From positions 17,197,001 through 17,261,000 of the forward strand of contig CM062205.1 in assembly GCA_031216445.1 (NCBI GenBank): DNA of 64,000 nucleotides, read 5' to 3'. Positions 1 to 11,960 of the stretch are shown in pieces. Below the pieces are notes generated by a model. The model had not been told where the DNA came from and searched no databases. It saw nothing but the letters and a program-made list of their open reading frames with translations. The translations under genes were made by a program, and so were the position numbers. Each line of letters opens with the position of its first letter. Position 1 is the stretch's first letter. The stretch comes from Lateolabrax maculatus (lineage: Eukaryota > Chordata > Actinopteri > Acropomatiformes > Lateolabracidae).

Positions 1-36
1 CTGTGACACTATAAAGCCGATGCTCCATGTTCCTAC

Positions 37-122
37 CTGTAAATCTTGTAGATCTCATCAGAGCGTCCTTTCCTCAGCTTCAGGATCCATGCGCCTGGGT
101 TCGCCTTCAGCTGGAAGTAACC
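37..122 (-). CDS. uggt1: uggt1 exon 31, last exon in window
   Basis: Encodes GYFQLKANPGAWILKLRKGR, then SDEIYKIY. It matches GYFQLKANPGAWILRLRKGRSEDIYRIYS. 86 nt, exit phase 2, donor GTAGGA at 36-31. The next exon and the GT24 domain lie left of the window. Confidence 0.96.
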
Positions 123-3100
123 CTACAGGGCAGAACAGAAAAGATTAACAGTGTTTGTGACTATAATAATAATAATAATAATAATAATAAAGTAGAAATT
201 CAACCAAATACAAAAAAAATAAGCAGTTCACCACCCAGGAAAGCAATAAAAAGTATTAAAAAACTAAAGTTGCAAAGGTTTTATGGTTTCAGCAAATTTT
301 GTCTCTAGGTAATGAGATGCTCATAGTTCAACTCACCAGGTTTGCCATGACGATTGTATCCACGAGGACCGGCTCAGACGCAGTTCCTAGGGTGAACTGG
401 AGGCCACGTGGCGGCTGGCCTGAACTGACATCAAAACAATGGCCTTCCAACAAAAGGTGCTCCAACTCGTACTCTGCTGCTACCATATTCTCCACCTGCA
501 CACACAGGAGTCCAGACAGGTTTATTTTGCACAGCCCAATATCAGCAGCCAAAGGTTTTACAGTCACACATTAGTGATGGTTCTCAAACAAACCCAAGGT
601 CTTCGAGAAGGGAAAGAACGGAAGAAAAACTTTTTTCATGAGCAAAAATGGAAGAAATCTCAGAAGAGGGAATTTAAAGAGCGAACACCATTCTTTGGTC
701 AATTAGGGGTATAACAGGAGCTTAAGATACAAACTATGCAACGAAAATGACTGGGGGGGGGGGGGGTGAACCTTATGTTTCAGCTTATAAAAAAGCAAGG
801 CACAAAAGTAAAAGCTTCATTCAGAGAGCAGGACAGAGTAGGTTGAGCTTCAAACCTATGGGTAAATAAAAAAACGCTCTGAGAAACACTTTTTAATATT
901 TTACCACCACTGATCCTAACTGAACCTAGACGAACATATTGCTGTACCTCCTGCAGGTAGATGTTGTCCAGGTCGTACCGAGTGTGCACAGACTCGACCA
1001 TCCAGCTCTCGGGAGTGTTGAGGTTCAGGGTGAAGAGGGGAGACTGAGGCATGTCCAGAAACTTGGCCATGGGACCGGGAGAAAAACTACCATCAGCCTG
1101 AAACCCAACCTCCGGCTCCAACACATGACGGTAAAAACTGGAAGAAAACAAAGGGGGATCACTAGCTGCACCGGCAGAAACCAGTTAGACTTTGCTAAAA
1201 TCATCCAGATGATGACTCTTCCATCTGTAATCAAAGAAGCAACCAAGACATCATTGTTCATTTTTACTGATTTTATCAGATTTTCTAAAAGGCACGGACT
1301 GGATTAAGGTGCCCTCTGGAGTTTATTTCTTGTAAACAAAAGTATGTTTACATTCAGTGTTACGCACCAAAACGCATTGTGTGTATCCTTGAGGTCTAAC
1401 AAACATATTGAATGCATTTCCTTCTTCTTACAACATTTACAAAGCTAATTTTTAAATATTTTAAATCCAACATTGTTTACATCCTTGTTTACTGGCTTGA
1501 AGTCTTCTTCCCTGCATTGGTTGGCAGCATAACTTGGCGTGTTACTGCCACCTTTATATTAGTGGAATAGTGTGAAACCATTGGCAGGAATGTGTATAAT
1601 GTCCCTCGCATGCACGTGCATGAGATAAACAAAACAGGGACACAATCAGAGAAATGGTAAACTTCAAAAAGACCAAATATAGACATATACTGATATAACT
1701 AGGATGTAAGGTTTCTGCACTCAGTAAACACTCAGTTTTCTGTTCTCACCTCTTGAGAGGCATTTCCGACAGTTTGGACTGGCAGTTCATGAAGACCCGT
1801 AAGTTAACGTTTACCAGCTGCTTCAGAACCTGCAGGTGGGGAGGTTGTGTGTTAGAGAGGACAAGAAAGACAGGTTAGAAATAAGCTGTGGAATCAACTG
1901 GACAGATCAGTAAGAAAAAGACAGAAAAAGGCGGATCACACAGTCCAACGAGGGACCACATTTGACCTACCAGTAGGAGAGGAGCTAGTTTCTGTGCGTC
2001 CCTGGTTACAGGATCCACCACGGCCACAACATCGTAGTACACGTCGCCCTCCTTAGGGCGGATCTTCACAGCACTGCAAATCAGAATATCAAGGATCAAG
2101 TAAACACAAAGACAGATTTTCAAGGCTGACGCTGGCTGCAGGGGACATACTCATTTCCACCTTTCGTAAAGTCATTTTGTATTTAAAATATATTTGAAGG
2201 TACAAATGTTTAAAAAAAACAATGCAGTATTAGCCTAAGATGGTGGTGAGAAACTTTCAAAACAATACAGCTAAAACTGAAAATGCAAAAATCATCCTGG
2301 AGGAAAACTACACAGGGAATAAAAGAGGCTTGCTTGTCCTATTTATGCACAAGTATTACAATTTTACCTGTAGCGGTCATCAGCAAAGTCATATTCTACC
2401 CGGGCCTCTCCTTTGGGCTGTGAGGAGAGCAGAGCGTCCACCTTCATCACAAGGTCACTGGCCCTGAGAAAAATCCTGCATTTAATTTTTGCAATCTAAA
2501 AAAAAATGTTTCACAAAATGTAACCTCGTGAAAATCTACAGGTGCAAGGGTTGGAGATAAAATACCTGTCGTCCTCAATTCCAAACTGTTGGACTTTGCT
2601 TTTGATTCGCTCTCCAGACGTTTTCAGGATGATGCTCTCCAAAAGCAGGAAGTCGTCTTGGTTAAACACCTCCTCCTCCTCCAGTGGACCTATGATCTGT
2701 AAATAAGAAACAAAAGTATTGATTAAATTGCTACAGCAACAGTGGTGAAATGTTAGTGTATGTACACATTTATTCATAAATACAGACTATTTGTACATGG
2801 TGTACCCATATTTTCAGTTCTTTAAACAACTAAAAACAAGATTGTGACTCACTCTGCCGTTGCTAATAACTGCTTTCTGTCCTTTCTTCAGCTTTAACAC
2901 GTCCCGGCAGTAGGCAGCGTGGGAGAGCAGGAAGTCAAATTTGGGACCCTCGTACGCATCCTTGAACAATGACACATCCATACCCTGATGGAAAAATAGA
3001 TAACTTGTAGGCAGTTGATAAAAGGAAACATGAAGAGTATAGATGAGGAGGGGCAAATGACTGTCAAAGACAAAATGTTTCAATAGTAACAACAGAAGGA

Positions 3101-4458
3101 AACATGATCATTTTGAACCATGTTTCCGTGTTTAGATAAGTGAAGCTGTCCGTCACCCCTCACCCCGACAGCGAACTCTCCGATGTCGACTCCCTTCTCC
3201 AGGGCCGCGGCGGTCTCTTCTTTAGCCATCTTGGTGATGAAATTCTTGGCGTTGTTGGCAGATTGGGTCTGCATGGCGGCCCAGATTGCTCTGGCCACAC
3301 GGCTCGTCTCAGTGGACAGAGCGGCTGATGGGTTGTTGATCATCCCCAGTCGGACATTGTTGCTGGTTTTCTGTCGTGGAGCAAGTTTTATTTAGTGAAG
3401 GATTTTTCATGGCTTTGAGAGCAGAATAACAAAACAGCTGATCTTACCAAATCCATTGGTGACAAAAATAAAAATCAAATGAAACACCTAAAGCCACTTT
3501 ATTCTACTTCTACTTTGAGATATCCTGGTCAAGGTAATCCTTTTTTTAATGATAACAACTATACACATACACTGTCATAGTCTAACTTGTATTCTACAGT
3601 CTGAAACATAGTAGAGCTAGAAGATATGTTTGAAATCATTGCCTCAAAATGAATACAGATTAATTGAATATTTTTCCATCATCAATATTAAGGCAAATGT
3701 TTTCAAAGGAATAATCAAATTAATGATTAGTACCATGAAGTGTGGTCCATTGCTTTGTGTTAAATTAGACAAAACTCAAAATACTCCAGCTGGTTATCTT
3801 AGCTTAGCACAAAGACTGAAGCTCTGTACAAAGGCAACAAAATATACCTACCGGCATCTCTAAAGCTGACTAATTAACATTTGTTTAATATGTACAAAAT
3901 CTGAAGAGTAAGGACGGCACATTGTGGTTTTACGTTTACGGTTATATGCAGGACACTTTCGTGACCAATCACAGAAACTCCAGGAACCACAACTTTGATA
4001 TTTTTACTCTCCAGTTCTTGTACAGATTAAACAAACGAGACATTACATGTTTATTAGTGAGATTTACAGGCGCTGGTAATTAGACAGAACCAGGGTAGAT
4101 GTTTCCCATTGTCTGTTTTCCATTCTAAATAAATGTGAAACGACTTCATGTTCCAGAAAATCATGGTTCAGCACAGAGAGATGGCAAAATAAGGTTTTGT
4201 ACCATGTGTCTGATGGCATCATAAAGAAGCTGGCGTCCCGAGGGCTTGTCAAAGTCTCCGACCACCCAGAAGGTCACAGGACGGATGTAGCCATCATCTG
4301 ACAACCACAAAGGAAGAAACAGAGACTGTCAGAACAAGTTACTGAGGCGATGCTACACAGGACATCTTACGAAGCAAAAGAGGCGAGCCATATTGTTTTC
4401 AGTGAAGATAACTTTTAGCAAATTGGCAAAAAAAAAAAAATTGTGCAGCATACTGGGC

Positions 4459-4491
<33 letters not shown>

Positions 4492-7400
4492 CATACCATG
4501 AAAAAGTAACTAAATTTTTGGTGATATTTACTCCAAAAACCTTTAAACTTTTGTAGTTTCCAAACATGAAATCAAACTTATAACATCTCATTCTGCATGC
4601 AGTAACAACAAATGACACAGAATGAACTGTCATGCTCTCCTAAAGATGGAAGAAACAATGTTAGAACTTATCAAGCAGTTATGTAAACACATTTTTTAGT
4701 ACTTATACTTCAGACCCTAATACACAATCATCACATGCATAATTAGTCATTTGTGTCCTCTGAGAATTAAAAACACAGATGGAAGAGTGGTGGCGGATTC
4801 ACAAACACATCTAAACACTGCCAGCAATGTAGTTCACAGAAAACAGAAAAAAAAGAGCAAGTGAGGAGGAGAGGGAATAATGTGGAGGAAAAGGGTGATT
4901 ACCATGCCTGTTGGTGGTGGTCATCCCTGATGCAGGGACATTTTTTAATCACATGAATAAGAGGAAGAGGAAGAGGAGGAGGAGAGGACAGAAGGAGAAT
5001 ACATGAAGAGAGAGTTTAGGCTTGAAGGTGACTAATTATCTTCAGTAAAAACAACAAAAAAATAAAACTCCACAAGCATTCTCTTCCATTCAGTGTTCAT
5101 GTTCATGTTCATATGAGGCTGTCCGGCAAACCTTTACCTTTCTTAGTCATGTAGTTCATGCTGTTGGCCACAGCGGTGCTCTTCTCTTTGATGTCGAGAG
5201 TCGAGAAGCGAGCGTAATCATCTACAAAGTGGTTGTCTAAAATAAGAGAAAAAAAAGGAGTGAACTGTAGATCATGTATCAAATGCCAAAGATTGTATTT
5301 TTTAGACTACCAATGTGTACTAGGGGGGGTAACACAAAGCCACTATATGTATCTGTCACAAAAATATCTCCATTCACATTTATACCAGAGCCTACAGCGG
5401 GAGTTGGTAAAAATCGTTAAAATGTTTTCATTTTCTGTGTTGAATTTTGTGACCATTCATACTCCTCAAATATGTATATGTTTAGCTGCCAACAAACTGC
5501 ATAAATATTTTTTAATATGCCTAAATGAATGAAAGAATGAATCAATTAATACATGATTTGCCTCAACTTCAAAAAAAGTAACCGAGACAAAGTAATCTGA
5601 GTCTAAATAAAAACTGGATAACAGCTAATGGTCTGGGTGGAAATTATGGAGTCAGAACAGGTTGTTTTAAAAGTGGAAACATATGAGTCAGAATTACAGG
5701 AAGCCATATTACATGATTTTTCTTTAAAAACTGGAGGTTGCATCTATAATGAGAGGAGGGCCGGATTACTGAACTGTCTATGATTAGAAATTAAAACCCT
5801 ACGGACATCAATCTGAAAAGCTCTCTGGCCATTTTGCGTGTACTTTTGAGATGGTCTCTTACTTCAGCATGACAGTTTCTGGTCTACTGCTTAAGTCTTG
5901 AAAGCACCAGGCTTCAATATCAGACCATCAGGTAAAAATGACAGCTATACAACATTAATCAAGCTTTAAGAATTAAAAATAAATATTGCATCATTTCAAA
6001 TCCTTTTAATATCCAAATGATGTATTCATATTCGTTTAAAATTCCTAATGTGTACTCACTGGTGTCAGACAGATCCAGGTATGTTCTGCTGGTGGACAGC
6101 ACTCTGGGGTTGATGCGAGGAACAACGTTGGGCTGATTCATGATGTAGTCCACGACGTCGTGATCTGTAGCCAGCTCACCCTGCAAGCCATATGAGCACA
6201 GATTCAGGATGTTGAAGGAATAATTCAAAGAGCACATTCTTCACAGTTACTGCAGAGCCAAAAGTGATGCAGGATGTGTTTGTCTGCATGCTTTTCATCC
6301 TTAGAGTCACAGCTAAGACAGGCATCTCAAGATTTAATAGCTTTTTCACTGCAGGTACTGATGCTTGTGTATCGACTAAAACGTTTTCCTCCTGCATGTC
6401 TGGATTAGACATTAAAAAGGAGAAAACAAGAGTAATGACTAACAGCATGTTCACCACTAGAACTGGAAAGCAACTATTTTAAACAGCCCTAACTGTGCTT
6501 TAAGAAAAACAGAGGCCTTTGAAAGAACCAATTCAAACATTTGGCTCCTCAGAGTGCCGGGATAACATTAAAACAGGAAAGCATGGCAGATGGCATGGAC
6601 ACAAAGATCTGGCTTAAAAGAAAAAATACTGCTCACTACAATCCTAGACAGTGTACCTGTAAAAATGAACAAATCTCTTCCCAAAAATTCATCTGAAGCT
6701 CTTCCACTCATTTAATTTTTATTGAACTCTTTTTGTGTAGAAAATCAAAAACAGCACAAATAACTACACCCATCGGTATTATCACTGTTTCAGCTTACTA
6801 TCAGTACATATTTAACTTGTTCCATTAAGTCTTATTTAATGAGATTAAACTAAATTAAATACTCATCAAAATGGTCAGTTAGTAGTGATTTTTGATTTTG
6901 ACTCAACTGCAATGAAAATAGATTTTGAGTTGAAGATGAATATGAAATAACGTAACATAACGTAATCTATCAAATACACGTCTTAATTTCTTTTACTAGA
7001 CCTTAATAAAACAATAGTGTTCAATTGTGATAAGTGAGTGAAAGTGCTCCAACTGACCAGGTAGACAGCTCTCTGGTAGAAGGAGGTGGTCTCCAGGATC
7101 TTTTGCATGGTGACTGTCTCCAGTTCGTCCGGGTCCAGCTGTTCACGCTGGTAAGGTATGCCGTTGTACATGACCACAGGCAACGGGCCCACCCCCGTCT
7201 GCTCATAGTACGCCCGCCCGTCCTGAAAGAGGAGACATGAAGAGATGTTACTTTAAGTTGCAATCTGCCTTCTGCCAGGTGTAGGAGTAGGTGGCCTTGG
7301 TCTAAGCAGAATCTTGAAAATCTCAAATCAGCGTATTTCCCCCAAAAGTCTGTATCAAAACCATTTATAATGAAATAGTAACAATAATGGATTTTTTGAC

Positions 7401-10045
7401 TGATAATACCCACAAACTGCTGGTAGAATCCAGCACAGTGTCATCGCATTCATCCTCTCTCACCTTCCTGTTGCTGTCGTAGCTGGAGTCGGCGCCCAGG
7501 ACGCTGCTGACCTCCACGTAGGGGAACCTCTTCTCCAGAACTTTCATCACGTCCCCAACGCTCAACTGTCCACCGATAGGCACCCGGTTAAACATCTGGA
7601 AGGAAATAAGGAGGGAAAAGATTAGGTGACAGAAGAGGATACAGAAGCTTTTTTGGGTCACTGGTGTCAAACTTAGTGTTCTCATTAAGATGATGGGTGT
7701 TTTATGAAGAACCAGCTCTTCATCAGTGTTTGTGAAAGGTCGACTCACCGAGATGACAGCTTCGAATGCACTCTGACTGTCCACCTCGTCACTGATGTAG
7801 TTGTAGGCGCGGACCAGAGCCACACCTGCATCCTGCATACCGTCTATGTCATCTTCATCTGACACCACAAACACCAGCCCTATCCTAAAACCCACACACA
7901 CACACAAAATAAAGTTTCTACAACAAGTTTCTCATATGTGTATTGGGCAGTTGAAATGCAGAGAGCGTGCTGTGTGCTTCATCAGTATTCAAACAAACTG
8001 ACCATCCCAAGTCGCCACATGCAGGGAAGTATCAAAGGTCTCCCAAACCTGCCTGACAAAACTCCTAAATTAAAATGGATTTAACTACTCGTCCCTACTG
8101 ACTGCAGTTATTTATTTATTTTTTCCTAACTGTGGAGCAACAAACACTGTTCACAACTATCACAAAATACATACAATATCAAATATCTAAGGAAAATATT
8201 TTAAAAGCAACTAAAATATCCATTTCTAGTCTCCTGATGGGTTCTGGTGAATTGACAGTCCCCCACATCCCTGATGACACAAACACCAACCTGAGTGGGA
8301 TGTTGTTAGCATAAAACATCTCTGCAACACTCAGCAGCTCAGCAGCGTGCTCCTGAGTTGGGTCCAGAATGATCACCTGCAACACACACGGTGGTATTTT
8401 TCACAAGGATTCAGATCCATTTGGACTCACAGGGGGTTGATTAAACAAGGTTTAGACGAACCAGATTGTGGAAGTTCTTGCGGATCTGCCTGATGACTCC
8501 AGGGAAGGTCGGCCTGAGCAGCTCCTGCACGTTGTAAGGCCACGAGCTGTACCTGTGGTCCGTTTCCAAGTTGTTAATCCACTAAAAATCAGAAAGGGGA
8601 ATTGAAGAGGAAATGTTTGAAAGAAGCAGCCGGAGCCCAACAGTAGATCAGTGCCAATAAGAAAATTACATTTCACTGCTGGTGGCTGAAAACTAGGCCT
8701 GCACCTAATGTCTTTTTTCATCGTCTATCAATCTTTCTTTGGTCTTTTTTCAGATAAGTGGTTAATTGTTTAGTCGATGTAATGTCAGAAAATAGTAAAA
8801 ATGTCCAGCACAATTTCCGAAAAAACACAAGTTCAGACTTCAAATTTCTTGTTCTGTCCAACCAACAGCTTAAAACTTAAGAGTATTAGTAGTATTAAGC
8901 AGTATTTCAAGTAAATAAAATTAGCCCCACCTTTATCAAGTGCAACGTGTTCGAAGCAACCCTAAAAAGTTATTACCAGCCTGAAAATGTGATTTCAAAC
9001 TATTTGAACTTGACTTCATCACTGACCACAGCTGTCATTTTAGCTGCCAGCTGTTACGGACATAAATAAGACTCAAATTCGGAGGTCTAAATGCCTCCAA
9101 ACTTGTTTAGATAGGACACTGACTTCCGCTTTGTTGCACAATAAAACTTTTTCCAGGAAAAAACTATTTTTTGGGCAATTCTTCTTCTCTCATTTAAAAG
9201 CTAAATAGCTGCACTACAGAATTCTAGCACCTCCGGGTTTTGCAGGACATGTGGGAACAAGAACTGACAAGCATCAGTGCTTAATTAAGGGTGTTGTTTG
9301 GGAGGACTTTGGTTATGTGATTTCTTACGCTGATGGCAGGGTTGCGGATGTCGACAGCGTAGTCAGAGTCAGAGGGCTGGACGCTGAGCTTCAGGATGTC
9401 GTGGATGTAGAGTGTCTCGATGTGCAGTGAGCGCAGGCCCTCCATCACCCTTGCCTCACTGCGCAGCACCTCAAACACACTGCAGGGAACGAGGGACACA
9501 AGTCAGAGTGTGGTCATCTACAGTAAGTGTGTATGTTAATGTAGAAGTGAATATGAGCATGAAAGTACCAAGAGGACTGTTAACATTTGATTATGTGTGA
9601 AAAAAGATTAGGGCTCATTAATTTGACTTTTCATAATAAATAAATAAATAAATAAATAAAAATCTGTGTTAGGGCTTATTTTGAATATTGAAAATCATGA
9701 AATATCTGTCGAATCAGATTTTAAAAATACCATTTCAACACAAACACTACATTATGTGAATAATACATAAGTAAATCGACCGAAAATTAATTTTGACAAT
9801 CAACGAATCTGCAACAATTAGTCAGTTGAAAAGAATTGTTAGTTTCAAGCCATTTATTGTAATTTGGTGGTACATAATGAGCTGCTCATTTGCATTTTTT
9901 CCTTAATATTTCTGAGCCCGACAGGTTGTAAGACAATCTTATTTACTGTAAACTGCATCAGCATTTTTCTGCAGCAAATAAACACTACTGACGATCAGCT
10001 GCATATTAAATGAACAATATTACTGTATATTAATATACGACTATA

Positions 10046-10102
<57 letters not shown>

Positions 10103-11913
10103 CTGAAGATGTCTTGTGTGTCCAGATCAATATGTAGCCCGTTGATGAATAGGGCTGAATCCCCGGGCTGCAGGCCCAGAGTTCCTTTGAAAAACTATGG
10201 CGAGAGAGAAACGTCAACTTGACTAAACGTCCTGTTCACATCAAACCCTAAAACTCCCCATTCAACTCCAGCTGAGCAGATCGCCATGCTGTGAAGCACG
10301 TAGCGTCAAAGCTGCCCATCGCGCAGTCAATTATATTGTAAAACTAGAGGCAACAGTCAACATAAAGCCGTAATAAGACATGTCGTCAGCTCCAAACAAG
10401 CACTGACAGCTCTGTTTAAAGTCAGTCTGTTTAGAGCAATCAAACCCCACACTAAACAAATCTAATTATTAGAGAAAGGATGTGTGCACGGCCGTGAGAA
10501 CTTGTGAGTGTTTGTGTGTCTGCACAGGCAAAAGGAAAGCTCAAAGTCGTTCTGGCGCAGTCAAATCTCATTACAGAAAGACAAAGACGTCAGATTAATC
10601 ATACTCCAGACACTGCAATTACAACAAGACATGATTAACACAAATATTGTTCATCCCACTTAAACAGTGTGTGTGTGAGTGAGAAAGAGAAAGAGAGAGA
10701 GAGAAATGTCTGCGTGCATGTGTCCAAACTACTTCAATCAATAATCATTTCTCGCTGCAGGACTCAGTGCGCCTGCCGAATGAATCACCGATTCAGTAAT
10801 TAGGACGTTTGGTGCTCACCCCCACCACCCACCCCAACTCCTGTCTGCACACCAAGATAATGTGAGAACAGCTTGAGGAGGGGGGTGAGGAGGCAGGCGG
10901 GAGGGAGGGAGGTAGAGTGAAAAAATATTTGACAAGAAAAAGGGATGATTACCTATTCCATTAGCAGAGCAAAGCCAAACACATTGTCAGAAACTGAATG
11001 CTTTTCAAGTCGGATGATGTTTACAATTTATCACATAATAAAAAGTGAAAGGAACAAAACAAAAACAGGAAGGGCAGTTCTCATTTTGAGATATTTCCCT
11101 AAAGACGGTTGTGTGCAATATTGCTGTATTTTTCTCCTTTATTGGCTTAGATTGGTAAACAGCTGAACCTAAATTATCCATGACCACTGGACAACACAGT
11201 CAGCGGGGGGGGGGGGGAGTATCAGCATGCTGGATTAAGACATGACAGAGGAACAAAAGAGGATGATGTCAAGTCACTAGCCAGGTTTACATCCAGATGT
11301 TGCGCAAATCTTACGAATTTACAGAAAATCAGCAACACAAAATGTGAATTAATGCATGCTCCGGTCAGGTGCCAATAAACCATTGCAGAAGAAGAGGGGC
11401 AACGAGATGACTTCTTGTTTGAGAGATGTCTGATAAGAACTACAGTGCCCAGCTGTTTTAGGAAATTACTTATATTGTTTAGTTTAAGTTAAAAAATAAT
11501 ATTTGTGACCCATTATTAAAGATTTACGCCTTCAGTAGGAAAGGGTGGGCTTGGGCTGAGAGCCACAGACAGAGTAAGAGAGCTGGAAAGTATTGAGAGA
11601 CAGACGACAGACTTAACAGATTGTTGGCTTTTGTCTTTTCATGGGCAATAGAAAAAAAATATTTAATAAATATTTTAAAATGATAATCTGCTGGGTGTTT
11701 TCATTGTCTTATTAAAAAAAATGCTAGAGGGAGACTTAAAGTGGATTGATAGATGAAAAATTAAGAGATGAATGGACGAACAAACATACCTTTTGGTTCT
11801 CTCCGATCTCTTTGCGGATCTCAGAGTTGACCACTGTTTTAGTGATGGACCTGTGAGGAGAGAGGGGCAGACCTGAAGTGTAAAACTGCAGTCAATATCC
11901 GTGTGAAGCAAAC

Positions 11914-11960
<47 letters not shown>

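Noticed and set aside
7021..7413. 130-codon open frame overlapping uggt1 exon 18
   Set aside because: It is the same strand in another frame. The true exon 18 frame encodes conserved UGGT1 motifs, whereas this one does not.
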